This document shows, piece by piece, positions 24,401-39,720 of a DNA stretch of 47,465 nt. Source of the DNA: Pelargonium nanum (lineage: Eukaryota; Streptophyta; Magnoliopsida; Geraniales; Geraniaceae); NCBI GenBank assembly GCA_036897485.1, contig JAYMTF010000175.1, positions 1-47,465 of the forward strand, given 5' to 3'. The translations under genes were made by a program, and so were the position numbers. The notes beneath the pieces are model-generated. The model did no database searches, was not told where the DNA came from, and saw only the letters and a list, made by a program, of their open reading frames with translations. Each line of letters begins with the position of its first letter. Positions within the stretch are counted from its first letter, which is position 1.

Positions 24401-26547
24401 TTTGAAAACTCATTCTTCCATGCTATTATATATTCTAACCATTAAAGTATTAATAATTAACAAATCTGGAGTTCTCTCCATCTTCATCTTAATTTGTTTG
24501 GATAGTGGTTGGTTGCCTCATGACTGGCTGTTGGGTGCATGAAAATTCCAAGTAAATCATGAATAAAAATTGTGCAACAGTAGCAAATAATTGAGTGATC
24601 TAATATTGCTGGAAAAATATTGTTATTAGTTTTAGAGAATTAAATATTTGAGCTAAGATTATATTTAACGAGACTCCTTCTTACCCTTCTGGATCCAACA
24701 TCATTTCTATTATTCTCTCCGTTCCAAACTAGTTATCCGTTTTCTAGTTTTTGTGAAGATTAAGGATGAGTTCTGTAGAGTTAGGATTTCTCTCTTATAA
24801 TCTCATGTGCTCTTGTTGTTACAAACATATAGTATTTTAATTAACTTATCTCAATGATATAATTGGAATTCATGCCTATATAACCAACAATTTTTATTTT
24901 TATTTTGAGGTGGAGTAGTATTTATTATTTATTTATTTTAGTATCTAGCAATTACTTCATTTCCTGGTGTTTTGTATGGTAGCTAAATTAATTAATAAAA
25001 ATGTAGGTGACATGGGTTGAGCATGCTGAATATGATGAGAGTCAAGTTCACCCTCTCTACCGGCCTTTACTAAGCTCCGGCATCGGCTTCGGGGCCCAAC
25101 GTTGGGTAGCCACCCTTCAAAGGCAATGCGAGTGCCTTGCCATCCTTATGTCGTCCACTGTTCCGTCCAGAGATCATACGGGTAACTATTTTAGATTCTC
25201 CATTATTATTTCTCACGCCAAATGCCCAAATGCGAGTTGTGTTAATTAACTTTCCATGTATGTATGATTTAGCTATAACCCCGAGCGGGCGGCACAGCAT
25301 GCTGAAGTTGGCTCAGCGCATGACCAACAACTTCTGTGCGGGAGTGTGCGCATCAACCGTGCACAAATGGAACAAGCTGAACGCTGGAAACGTCGATGAG
25401 GATGTTCGGGTGATGACCCGCAAAAGTATAGACGACCCTGGTGAGCCACCGGGCATTGTACTGAGCGCGGCCACCTCAGTGTGGCTCCCGGTCTCCCCAC
25501 AGAGACTGTTTGACTTCCTACGCGATGAACGGCTGAGAAGCGAGTGGGACATACTATCCAACGGTGGGCCAATGCAGGAAATGGCACACATAGCGAAGGG
25601 CCAGGATCACGGCAACTGCGTCTCCCTCCTGCGTGCTAGCGTAAGTACTTTCATTTATTTTTGAAGATGATAATAATTCTTGTTTGAAGTACAAGGTGAG
25701 GTATAGGAAAATATTAGTGAAATGAGGCATATGGGTTGTGTGGATAAAAAGGTGAAAACTGGAAGGGACAAGTTGGGAAATTGGAGTTAACCATGAGGAC
25801 ACAGCTTTGGAGCAGATCTAGGGACAGTGTTGGTTTCGTTAGCTTTATAAAGTCAAAATAGAGGGCACTTTAGTCACTTTGCTAGAAAGTTTTGAGTTCT
25901 GATCCTTTTGGGTTGTGAACAAAAAACAATTTTCATGCAAAAGGAAAATGACTTTTTCTCTATAATTGGGGCACAGTTTTGACTCTCACACACAGAGCCA
26001 ATTGCAATGGCCCCCCAAATACTGACAACATTGCCTTTAAAAACAAAAGAGAGAGTGGCATATCACGTAAATAAGATGGAAATGTGAGGTTTGTAATGTT
26101 ATTGACTTTAGGGGAAGATTTGATATCAATTTCCTAAAATACTGTGCTGTGCAGGCAATGAACGCCAATCAGAGCAGCATGCTGATACTGCAGGAGACGT
26201 GCATAGACGCGGCGGGGTCGCTTGTGGTGTACGCGCCGGTGGACATACCAGCCATGCACGTGGTGATGAACGGTGGGGATTCGGCGTACGTGGCGCTCCT
26301 GCCGTCGGGATTCGCCATCGTGCCGGACGGGCCGGGGACGCGTGGGGTCGCGTCGGGGAACGGGAGTGGTGGTGGTGGGGGAGAGGGGCAGCAGAGGGTG
26401 GGAGGGTCCCTGTTGACGGTGGCGTTCCAGATACTGGTGAACAGCCTCCCAACAGCGAAGCTGACGGTAGAGTCGGTGGAGACTGTTAACAATCTCATTT
26501 CTTGTACTGTCCAGAAGATCAAGGCAGCTCTCCAGTGTGAAAGCTAG
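21444..26547 (+). CDS. ANL2: Class IV HD-ZIP (HD-START) transcription factor, ANTHOCYANINLESS2/HDG1 type
   Basis: Nuclear DNA-binding protein; in Arabidopsis ANL2 acts in epidermal and subepidermal identity, anthocyanin accumulation and cuticle traits, binding L1-box-like sites. Coding exons: 21444-21617, 21705-21928, 22012-22129, 22221-22895, 23000-23101, 23218-23433, 25007-25181, 25273-25640, 26155-26547; 814 aa against about 800 in Arabidopsis. Domains in order: N-terminal MSFGGFLDN with a glycine run; acidic [15 protein letters not shown]; homeodomain about 116-175 with [17 protein letters not shown] and WFQNRR (163-168); zipper-loop-zipper including the CSNC pair (C206, C209); START domain from about 315 ([16 protein letters not shown] ... 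[17 protein letters not shown]); HD-SAD region with [19 protein letters not shown] and [15 protein letters not shown]-terminal [11 protein letters not shown] Gly-rich loop (GSGGGGGEG) interrupts the last exon. ANL2 is preferred over HDG1 from the overall fit, not from a search. Confidence 0.93.
24712..24921. mobile_element. Degraded Stowaway-like MITE in ANL2 intron 6
   Basis: Left end TTCTCTCCGTTCCAAACTAG; right end ATTTTGAGGTGGAGTAGTAT, whose reverse complement resembles the Stowaway terminus TACTCCCTCCGTCCCAAAAT. About 210 bp, inside the 1.6-kb intron 23434-25006. Diverged and without certain TA flanks. Confidence 0.45.
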
Positions 26548-29500
26548 CTGGCCATGGTACTCTACTCTCTCTCGTGGGTCACGTGTGTGGGTCACGTGAC
26601 CGTGTCTCTCTTTTTCCTTTTCTTGAAAACAAACTTACTGTTGTGGGTTTTTTGCGTGAGTGTGGTGGTGGGTTAGGGATGAGGGTTTTGGAGGGTGAGT
26701 GAGTCAAGAACGAACCGCGAGCATCAAATCCTGGCATGGTGCTAAGGATATAATTATATGGAGTGAGTCAACTCGTTTCATTTCAAGTGTTCTTAACACA
26801 AGGCAAGGGTAGTGGTTCGGGTATTGACTCAGGTTTTACCCTCTCTTTTTTTTTTTTTTAATTTTTGATTATATATTTTTATTTATGTAAGAAAAAATAT
26901 GGATATGGGGTATTAATATTTTGGGATGGTTGGTTCATGTCTTATTTTATCAAGTTAAATGTGTGTTGTTTACATGAGTAGAAGGTAAAAGAAATGAGAA
27001 GGTGGGGTCGTAGAGCATTAAATGAGGAGCAGGTGTTGGGTAAGAGCATTTAATGGGGTTTTTGTCTGTGGGATATGAGCATTACGTAGTTGCTATAACC
27101 AACCAGTAACTTCAACACCACAACGACTCTTTGGGCTCACGGGTTGGTTTTACATTATGTTTGGAATTAATGTTTGCGTTCGTCTCTTTAACTGTTGGAT
27201 ATTTTAAACAAAGGATATACTACAAGGAACGACACCACCTCAATGTGTTTCACCTGCCCAAATCTCTAACAGCAACCATAAATCTAGGAGTGCTAATTAC
27301 ACCCCAATTGTAGTAAAATAGTTTCTGGTCGATTGGGCATCTATCTAGACTATGTTCGCCGGATCTACATCTAGCTCTCCGAATTGCTCCTGCTGAACAT
27401 AGTTCTTGGCTCGTCGCTGTCAATGTAATGCTTAAACCTTCAAGGCTCTCCACCTCACAAGGTCGCATCGGTGCTTCAAAGCCCTTCTAATGTTGTCATG
27501 GCAGGCGCCCTAAGGTGGCAGGATGCTTGGAGAACATATGAATGTTTTGGATCTCACTTGACACTCCCAAACTACACGCTCCAAAAGTTAGGACCAAAGC
27601 CCCGTTGGGTATCAAGTTCTTTTAAAGAAATAATCACAATAACAGAAGAAATGAGGAACATGTATATTGATGGCGAATATAAAACATCCAATGGCTCAGA
27701 ACAAGACATAATATACATCATATACATTAACTAAAGTATTACAAAACTCTATTAGTGCATATATATCAAACTAATATTGAAGAATCACATACATGTATTG
27801 GAACACAAAACTGACATACAGTAATGAATAAAAGACATTTATTGGTATACAAAACTGACAAACAGTAACGAATCAAGACATGTATTGGTTCAGATATAAG
27901 AACAACAATACTAATATAAATCATGTAAAACACGTATATTAATTAGTTTAGATGAAGAGAATAAAACCGATCCCAACGAATTCACGTTGTGTCCTTAAGA
28001 CAATTTTGCTCATGTAACATACCCAATGTTAATAGTAATTGTCTCTCAGGATAGAACGGTTTGCCTTTCTTGTAAAGTGGTATTACAATTACAAGAAAAC
28101 AAGGAACACAACTTTATGCTGAATAATTGCACTATGTAGTGAGATGCATTTTTGTTTTAGAAGATGAAAACCATTGGAAATATCGGCATACATTTTCTAC
28201 TAAAAAATCCAGCAACTGAAAAGACTTTATAATTTGTAAAAGGGCACCAAGTAGTTATAAAACCAATTTATTAAATCTGAAATAATTTAATAAAAACTAA
28301 ATTAAATTCAAAATAATAAAATAATTTCATTTATTTCCAACAAGCCCATGATAGGTCATGATTTTGCCTTAATTGTGTTTCCATTACACAGGCTCCAAGA
28401 CTTCAAGATCCAAAAACACAAGACTGCAAGACCCGTGATATTTTGGAATTAGAACACTTCTTGGACAATTACCTCAACACGTAGACAAGGAGATTGCATA
28501 CCCTAGTGTGCTTAATTTATCTCGACCCAAAGTGGCATCAGTTGGTTCCAAAAATCCCCTTTTATTCTAGTAAGGCACCTAACTTCTACTTAGCCGATAC
28601 AAACCCTCAAAATGAGAGTAATAAGCATCATGCAAGGAAGACCAAGAAAGCAACAGAGAGAACGCAAATATTCTCAAATTTCACTTATACGCAAAACTGC
28701 GTAAAGCCTTTTCAACATCAAATTAACATTAAAAAGAAGATCCAAGTTAGAAACCAAAGACTAAAATGAGTAGCCAGAGCAAGAGAGAGTGAGAATTCCA
28801 TATTGGAACATACTTGCGTAGCAAAACAAACCCCTAAATTTGTTACAATAGAAACAAACGTATAAGAGAGAGTGTAGACTGAGAGAAGTTGATCAAATGC
28901 AACATAGTTGCGTAGCGAAACATATCCAGTGAAAATAGACCAGAGAGGTCTAGACAATGATGAAGCACATTTGACATGATTTGGTTAAGTTGTGAAGAGT
29001 AACTAATGTAAGTTCTTTAACTACGTAACCACTTGATCCTAAATAAAACATTAACATCAGTTCAGCCATTAAAAATATTCTATTTGTTAAACTAAGGTGG
29101 GCCCTTGCCTACTACAGCCCACTCCTAGTTCCGCTATTGCGTGGATACGTATATGTAGGTTGGATTCAGTCACTCTCAAAAATCTCTCTCAAGCAGGAGG
29201 AAACATAGAGGAGCACAACTCAACTCACAAGTATAAGGCATGTAATGTAATGAGATTTGTAGTATACTGATAGAGAGATCCAAAAACAAACAATGTCCTC
29301 AGCAGAAGCCAATGCCAACTGCCATAGCTTGTTTGGGATAGCATTTCAGTTGTCAACTTGATTGGCTTTGTCCACACACACAAACACACCTATCACCTAA
29401 CTCTCTCTCCTTTGTGATCACATTTGTGCATTATACTATATTTTATATAACCCATCACATGCACATGCTTGTGGGTTCCACTCTCTTATGTATTGTATAC

Positions 29501-30945
29501 ACATGAGCTTATTGCTTGCCTCTTTGGATCATACCTCACAACATTTCAATTCATTTCAACTCTATTATTCTTATGTGGGCCAATCCATCTGCAATTACAC
29601 TTACAGTTTGTGAATTGCATGTGAGGACCATTTTTGAGTTACCTACTGTGTAGGCTGTGGTGAAAAAACTTAAAAAGAGATCGACGTACACATGCATATG
29701 ATGTTAAACTGATATTGAGTCATCGTTGACTAAAGGTCTCGAATTTAAATGCTACTGACACTCATATTAAATTTCAGCATAAGCTGTAAAAAGCTCCAGC
29801 TGCTTGGTAGTGGCGGTGTAAAAGACCACTTTTTGGTGCAGTACGATGCCAAGACTTTAGTCTAGGAGACTTGTACATACTTACAGCCTCTGAAAAACAT
29901 GGAGCTCCTAGTTGAGCAAAATGTGGCGCAGCAAGAAGGGTTTCGTCACCTTCTGCACCAAAAAAAGAGCATAAGATAAGATGTGGATTTGTGCATGAAC
30001 CACGTGTAGTGTAAAAATGAACTTGCTCGTGAGGGGCGTGTTAGAATATAAAACTAATATTTAGTCTTTAACTATATCAGCTTAAACTTTAAATTGAGAT
30101 AATCCCTTTAATGATCTTACTTGCTTATGTATGTATATAATTAATCACGCATGTCTTATTCATACACCTTACGACTAAGTTCGACCAACACCATTTGTCA
30201 GAATCCCATGCAATCAACCAAAATTCCATGTTGAAAACTATTGGTTGTGGTTGTGGGCCAATCATGCATCTTAATCATAATGTGAGAACTATCTTATTTA
30301 CATTTAGGATATACAACCCAGTTTGAAATTAATGCGTACTAGAATTTGGAACTTTTTCAAAAAATATACTCATTATTTAGCAACCATCTAACTCTCTAAA
30401 TTTCTATATAAGTTCATACTTTCTTTTTATTCCTTATACAGTGCAATTCTAATCAAACAACAGAGAGATCATTATACACATTGTGAATTTTGAGGTATGA
30501 ATCTTTTTGTCAAGTTGATGTACATTTATTTATGTCATTCATACACTTTAAATTTTTAGTTCTCTTTTAAATTTTCTTTATAATTTCTCTAGCACAAACC
30601 CTATTTCACATGGCTGGAATGCTTACTCTCACGCCCGATGTGAAATCCGTGGGTCCCCTTAAGTTTTGCCCAATGATTTTCAGACTTGCGGTGTGCATAC
30701 CTTCTTTTCAAGTCCGTTATCAATTGTTCTCCATTAAAGTCTCATTCAGCTATTTTTCTAAGTGTGAAAGCACTATTTATCGAGTCTCCTACTATTAAAA
30801 GATCTTTACACCATCATGCGTTCAAGGTATTAAGTTGACCCCGAGTTAACATATAAACAGTTACTATAAATTCATTTACATTTTGTATCTAATTGATGTT
30901 TTATTTTTATAACTTTTCACACACACATATATATATTATTAATCT
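26548..30945. other. ANL2 3' UTR and intergenic DNA
   Basis: The probable 3' UTR extends to about 26900-27000 and contains a T-run (26838-26855). Beyond it I see no gene. At about 29095-29139 the sequence, read on the - strand, starts CAATAGCGGAACTAGGAG, which resembles a hAT-type terminal inverted repeat, but no partner end was found. A near-repeat TTGCGTAGC(A/G)AAAC occurs at about 28814 and 28909. At 29700-29790 there is a weak tRNA-like piece (see 14242-16270). Confidence 0.4.
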
Positions 30946-31119
30946 ATAAATTATTATATCAAAACTAAAGCATGTTGGGCCAAGAGATTTAAGCGCTTTG
31001 GATTTTCTTAGAGGTCTCGGGTTCAAACCTCCCTGCATGCTGGGGGGTTTATTTGGGTTTATAAGGGAGAGCTACCCCTGTTGTGTAGCTCAACCGATAA
31101 AATAAATTATTATATCAAA
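30946..31119 (+). mobile_element. Intact tRNA-derived SINE (family B) with 18-bp target duplication
   Basis: Perfect direct repeats ATAAATTATTATATCAAA at 30946-30963 and 31102-31119 flank a body of about 138 bp. The body has an A-box-like head (TTGGGCCAAGAGATTTAAGC), a B box GGTTCAAACCTCC at about 31019-31031, and the tail CTCAACCGATAAA. No coding capacity. The other copy is at 17297-17458. Confidence 0.9.
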
Positions 31120-32903
31120 TAGTTATAATATACTTATTTCACCACTAATCTAAAATAACCAAACATTCTATAAGAAAAAAGTAATTACTATACCGCCGTA
31201 ACAACACCTAAGTGAGTCTGTCTTTCCTTATTGAAAGTTTAGTTTTGTCTTCCAGTGTTGGAAGTTTTGTTTTGTCTTCCTTTGTTGGAAGTGGTTTTGT
31301 GGCGGGTGTTGATGCATCTCAAGTCGTAGAAGTGCAGATCGAAGGGGAGGATAAAATCCGTGTCTTCAGTTTGATTGTGAGTGATATATACCTTGAATTT
31401 TGCTGAGTATAAAGTTAGTATAGATTTTGGTTTTGTTAGTAAATCTTCGAATTAAGCGACTTATGTTTCAGTTAGATCGTCGTGTTTTTTATGTCAGACT
31501 TGAAAGAGTGGGTAGCCTATTTTATATTTGAAATGTTTGATCTATAATAATATTATAAAATGTTACTTTTTTTGAAAAAAAAAAAAAAGCAGCCACAACT
31601 GAATTTGAATGAGCAATTATTAAAAATCACTAATTGGTGGCTTGGTGCCTATCCCAATATCCATTTTGTCTTGTTTTCATATTGGGCTTTCCGTTCTACA
31701 TAAAATTTATTTTTTCTTACAATGGTTCTTCCCTAAGCCCAAAATTCCAAAGCTGTACCATTAAAATATATCCCTTATCATGTCCAAAGTCCAAACAACA
31801 CTATGAGAACCCATTAGGAGTGGCTATGGATAGTTTCTTTTTCATACCTGGCTCATGGCTATTGATAGATAGCATATATAAATACACCACTATCTAGGTG
31901 AGACATGTATTTCAAGAAGAAGAAAAAACTAGGTGAGACATGATGCCCGAGCGCCACCTTATTGTATGAATATATAACGAGTGAGGTCCAGACAACGAGA
32001 GACACATGCGCTGAAACTCCAGCCTTGGAGCTCACTCGAGATGCTCACCCGAAGAGTCTCCTCATGGGAATTCACTCAAATGAAATGCCTAAGGTGCCAT
32101 ACCCAAGTCACTCACCAAATTGGGTGCACACAACTTGTCCATCCGAAGAGCCTCTCCAAAAATTTCACCTATGAAACCCTCATGCCTCAAAACGGATCAA
32201 TACTACAAAATTTATCGTCACAATCATTCATATAATTGATTCTTGTGAAATATCTTTCAACAACTAAATGTAGACGCTTGAGACACCTCTAGAGTAATTG
32301 TCCTCGTGTCGTAGAAAAACCATTTTTCTTCGATACTTTGGTGTTTTTTGTCAAGCATGTGTTTTTATTTTAACGAAGTTGTTGCCTTTATATCATAAAA
32401 AAGAAAAGGATAGTGGTCGTATTTAAAATTCAAATGTAGCACCGTAAAGTGAAAATCAACGAAAACCTTAAAATCCAATAATTAATTCATTAATTGCGAA
32501 ATGGGCCGTCAATTGTTGGTGGAGGAGGTTAATTGAGTGGCGAAATCAAGAATAGAAAAAGAAAAGAAAATAGCGGTGGAGAAGAAAAGATAGAGATTGG
32601 TACAGAAAAAGAGGCTGGAAGCACGGAGCTTTGACCGGAGAAAAATAGAAAAGAGGTGTGATTTGTTGTTTTATTTGAATATTGTTGGTTTTGATTTGGG
32701 AATTTGATTGAGAAATTAGTAAAGAAAAAAGGAAATCCTCAGAGGTGAGAGAAGAGCAAGCGAGGGGAGGAGAGAGAAAACTTTGAAAGTGTGGGGTTTT
32801 CTCTCTCTATTGTCTCTCCCCGTCTTCTGGTTCGTCGTCTTCTTTGTGGGGAGGAGAACAACTCAACTAACTAGGGTTTCTTTCAACATTCTCACCGCCA
32901 ACC
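31120..32903. other. Intergenic DNA and 5' leader of the GSK3-like kinase gene
   Basis: A-run at 31576-31590. The frames at 31962-32235 show no recognisable protein. From about 32560 the DNA becomes GA-rich, then CT-rich (32803-32820, CTCTCTCTATTGTCTCTC), as expected for a plant gene leader. I see no clear TATA box. Confidence 0.4.
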
Positions 32904-37382
<4,479 letters not shown>

Positions 37383-38112
37383 GATTCGCATACACGGGTT
37401 TGGATGCATGGTGACCCCCCAACAAGCCCTTTTGCATTGCCCGGTAGGTGAAGCTCCACCATTTTCGGCATTTGCAGATGAGGTAGGAAAAAGCAAGGGC
37501 GCAGAGAGTCTAGTGACTGGTTGGCTGATCTTTGATATATAGGCTGCTAGTTGACTGGGCAATGAGATTTTGATGATGTTTGATTTTCTTATGTTTTTTT
37601 GTTTAGGTGTTGTTATATGCTATTCTTTTATTGTGAATGATGAGTTAATACAAATATTTTACTGTTGATTTCTAGCTTCCTTATGGGATGGTATTGTATA
37701 TTGTTCTTGCACACCATTGCTGCACATATATATTAATATTATCCATCCTGTTCATCATTTCCTATAATTCTATTTCTATTTGTTTTCTTTGATTTTGAAT
37801 AGCAAAGAAGCTATGTATATGAAAAAAGAAAATAAAAGAGAGTTCTCTCTGTTATCAGTAGTTTCCTTTTCCTTTCTATTTTCTGTGAAACCAAACAGCA
37901 TGTAGAGTAGAAAAAGTGGACCCCACACAATGATGAAGATGGCATGATGAGTCCACAGTCCACAGTGTCAGTGCCCATAAGGGAGGGAAGGGTGGTTGGT
38001 TGGTTGGTGCACTCAAGTGCAAGGAATTAAAGTTTGAAATTTGCTATCAATTCTGTGTAGGTATGTATATTGTATGTATGTATCTGATATATTTCTTGCA
38101 TAAAAAATAAAG
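37383..38112. other. GSK3-like kinase 3' UTR and downstream DNA
   Basis: The probable 3' UTR ends between 37680 and 37850; AATAAAAG is at about 37831. A GGTTGGTTGGTTGG run lies at 37993-38007. No further gene recognised. Confidence 0.4.
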
Positions 38113-38472
38113 GTAAAAGACCCGATTTGGTTTTCGAACTTTGATAGTTTGACACAATTTGGTCCTTGAAATAGTTATTGAACTTTTGTGCTCTGACCCA
38201 ATTTGGTTCATAAACTTTTTTTTGTCCCAAAATGTTCCATAAACTTTCAAATATTGTCCTAATTATGTTCTGAACTTTTGATATAAGCTCTAAGGGCAAT
38301 AACCTCTTTAGGCTAATATGCGAAAGTTTAGGTATTATTTTGGGTCAAAACAAAGTTCAGTGATCAGATTGTAGCGAAACATAAAAGTTCATGGACTATT
38401 TTGTTTAAAAAAATTTAAAGACCAAATTGAGTGAAAAAACTAAAGTTCGGAGATCAAATCGGGTCTTTCAAC
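38113..38472. mobile_element. Fold-back element, family 2
   Basis: Left end GTAAAAGACCCGATTTGG; right end reads, on the other strand, GTTGAAAGACCCGATTTGA. The inner parts are also complementary (ACAATTTGGTCCTTGAA against AAGACCAAATTGAG), so nearly the whole 360 bp can form a hairpin. The centre (ACTTTCAAATATTGTCC, TTTTGATATAAGCTCTAAGG) matches the element at 16275-16665. No target duplication seen; superfamily open. Confidence 0.7.
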
Positions 38473-39038
38473 ATAACCAAATGTAGCAACTTGAATATAT
38501 GCCAAGGCAAAACAACATCCACTAGATAAGCTTCTTGGAAATGGAATAAAATAAGAATTAGGGGTCAAACACAAACACACAAGAGTGAAGAAGAGAAGAC
38601 CCATGTGAGATTGACCAAACAAAGGTCCTTGACAGTTGTGAGATGTGCAGTGCAGTGTGTAATTATCACAAAAGACATCATAAGAATTAGGGTCAATTGT
38701 CCATGTTTTTGGTTTTTTGTGAGAAAGGAACAGTCAACAAAGCAGAGACCCAAATGTGAATTGCCAATTTTAGCTTAATTAAGTTCCTTCCTAGAGTTTT
38801 GTTCATGTTACTTCTCTTTCCTGCCACAAATCAAGAGAGAGAGAAAGAGATGTTGCATTGCATGCACTGTATCATCAGTATTTGTAGAGAAGAGGGTATT
38901 ATCTGATATTGCAGTGAGTGTGTGGTCAAAACTCAAAAGCTACACAGTCCTCTTCTGTAATGTCTCTCTCTTGTTACAAAATTAAATGCCATCACAGTCT
39001 CTCAGCAAGAAAACAATTCAAGCTGTTGTCAATATCCC

Positions 39039-39045
39039 TATAAAA
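39039..39045 (+). promoter_or_regulatory. Candidate TATA box of the TAS3-like gene
   Basis: TATAAAA at 39039-39045, within CCCTATAAAACCAG. A start about 30 bases downstream (near 39070) would give a leader of about 110 bases before the small ORF and about 250 before the miR390 site. Confidence 0.5.
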
Positions 39046-39181
39046 CCAGTCTCATTATCCCTCCTGTCCTCTGCTACATTCATATGCAGAATTGACACAT
39101 CAACCCCATCTTTTCAGAGACCAGCCATTGTTATTCTCATGATAAATAGTTCCACTAACCACCCTATCTTCCTCATCTTTC

Positions 39182-39313
39182 ATGCAACACTTCTTCTTCT
39201 TTGTTCTCTTTCACCATATGCATATCTTGTGGCCCTCTTGGGGCTTTTTTGCTCTCATCATGCTTCATCTCCATACTCATAGAACCACCACAAAACTTAT
39301 AACTATGGAGTAA
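39182..39313 (+). CDS. Small ORF of the TAS3-like RNA, ending just before the miR390 site
   Basis: ATG at 39182 opens a frame of 43 codons (start MQHFFFFVLFHHM, end TTKLITME) with TAA at 39311-39313. Only seven bases (ACGTCAC) separate the stop from the miR390 site. The peptide has no recognisable domain and probably does not matter as a protein. In Arabidopsis TAS3, ribosomes translating such an ORF stall next to the miR390-AGO7-SGS3 complex, which favours secondary siRNA production. A second upstream frame (ATG 39139, stop 39280-39282, 47 codons, hydrophobic) overlaps it in another phase and would compete for initiation. Confidence 0.55.
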   Translation: MQHFFFFVLFHHMHILWPSWGFFALIMLHLHTHRTTTKLITME

Positions 39314-39320
39314 ACGTCAC

Positions 39321-39341
39321 GGCGCTATCTCTCCTGAGCTT
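39321..39341 (+). promoter_or_regulatory. miR390 target site (5' type)
   Basis: GGCGCTATCT followed by CTCCTGAGCTT. It is complementary to miR390 (AAGCUCAGG/AGGGAUAGCGCC) at every position except a G:U wobble at miRNA position 12. The centre, positions 10-11, is paired. No miR390 hairpin partner exists within 150 bases on either side, so this is a target and not a MIR390 gene. Confidence 0.85.
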
Positions 39342-39396
39342 ATTCTTCTTACGTTCTTTTTCCTCCTCTTTCCACTGCACGGGAGCCGTTCGAGTT

Positions 39397-39417
39397 TTCT
39401 TGACCTTGCAAGTCCAA
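39397..39417 (+). ncRNA. tasiARF-like siRNA segment
   Basis: TTCTTGACCTTGCAAG then TCCAA. It agrees with canonical tasiARF (TTCTTGACCTTGTAAG/ACCCC) at 17 of 21 positions. The C at position 13 restores exact pairing with the ARF mRNA sequence CTTGCAAGGTCAAGAA; remaining differences are in the 3' end of the siRNA, where mismatches are best tolerated. Its start is 65 bases after the predicted cut in the upstream miR390 site, two bases off a 21-nt register. Confidence 0.75.
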
Positions 39418-39720
39418 GATTATGGCACTCGATGGCTCTCTGCACCTCCAACGAACTCAATAGAAGAATATAGTTTTGGTTGGTGGAAGTTCTAGCTCAA
39501 CTTTGTTATTCCAGAGCTCTAGCTAGATTGCTTTAACTTATTTGATGTATTCTTTTTCTATTTTTCTACAAACAATTGTTGGTGATATCTTCATGGAGGG
39601 AGCATTTTCTTTTCCATTCAAGTTTGTTTCTGTATATATAATGTCATAAGGATATATGTAGTGGGTTTGTATTTACTGGCATTTCATTCTTGGATTGAAG
39701 TCTATCAAGAGTTTGCCAAA

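Larger units (their letters stand above)
39070..39720 (+). ncRNA. TAS3: TAS3-like trans-acting siRNA precursor (miR390 / tasiARF)
   Basis: TAS3 RNAs are bound by miR390-AGO7, copied by RDR6 and diced by DCL4 into tasiARFs, which cut ARF2, ARF3 and ARF4 mRNAs. Visible here: a miR390 site at 39321-39341 (20 of 21 bases paired by Watson-Crick rules, the other a G:U wobble) and a tasiARF-like 21-mer at 39397-39417 whose first 16 bases TTCTTGACCTTGCAAG are exactly complementary to the conserved ARF site. A small ORF (39182-39313) stops 7 bases before the miR390 site, as reported for Arabidopsis TAS3. A candidate TATA box lies at 39039. There is a single tasiARF, so this is of the short kind. I found no convincing 3' miR390 site. 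The miR390 and tasiARF sequences are from memory, not a search. Transcript limits are estimates. Confidence 0.8.

Noticed and set aside
26126-26595. Long - strand frames opposite the last ANL2 exon
   Set aside because: Shadows of the GC-rich coding exon; low-complexity Pro/His/Arg translations.
29095-29139. hAT-type transposon end (CAATAGCGGAACTAGGAG on the - strand)
   Set aside because: Only one end was found and no 8-bp duplication, so I list it only as a remark within the intergenic entry.
38986-39282. 98-codon ATG frame (MPSQSLSKK...)
   Set aside because: No known domain; the candidate TATA box lies inside it, so the full frame is probably not on one transcript. Only its last part (ATG 39139) may serve as a uORF.
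39321-39360. Reading the miR390-like sequence as the star arm of a MIR390 gene
   Set aside because: No AAGCTCAGGAGG arm occurs upstream or downstream; the neighbouring tasiARF and small ORF fit TAS3 instead.
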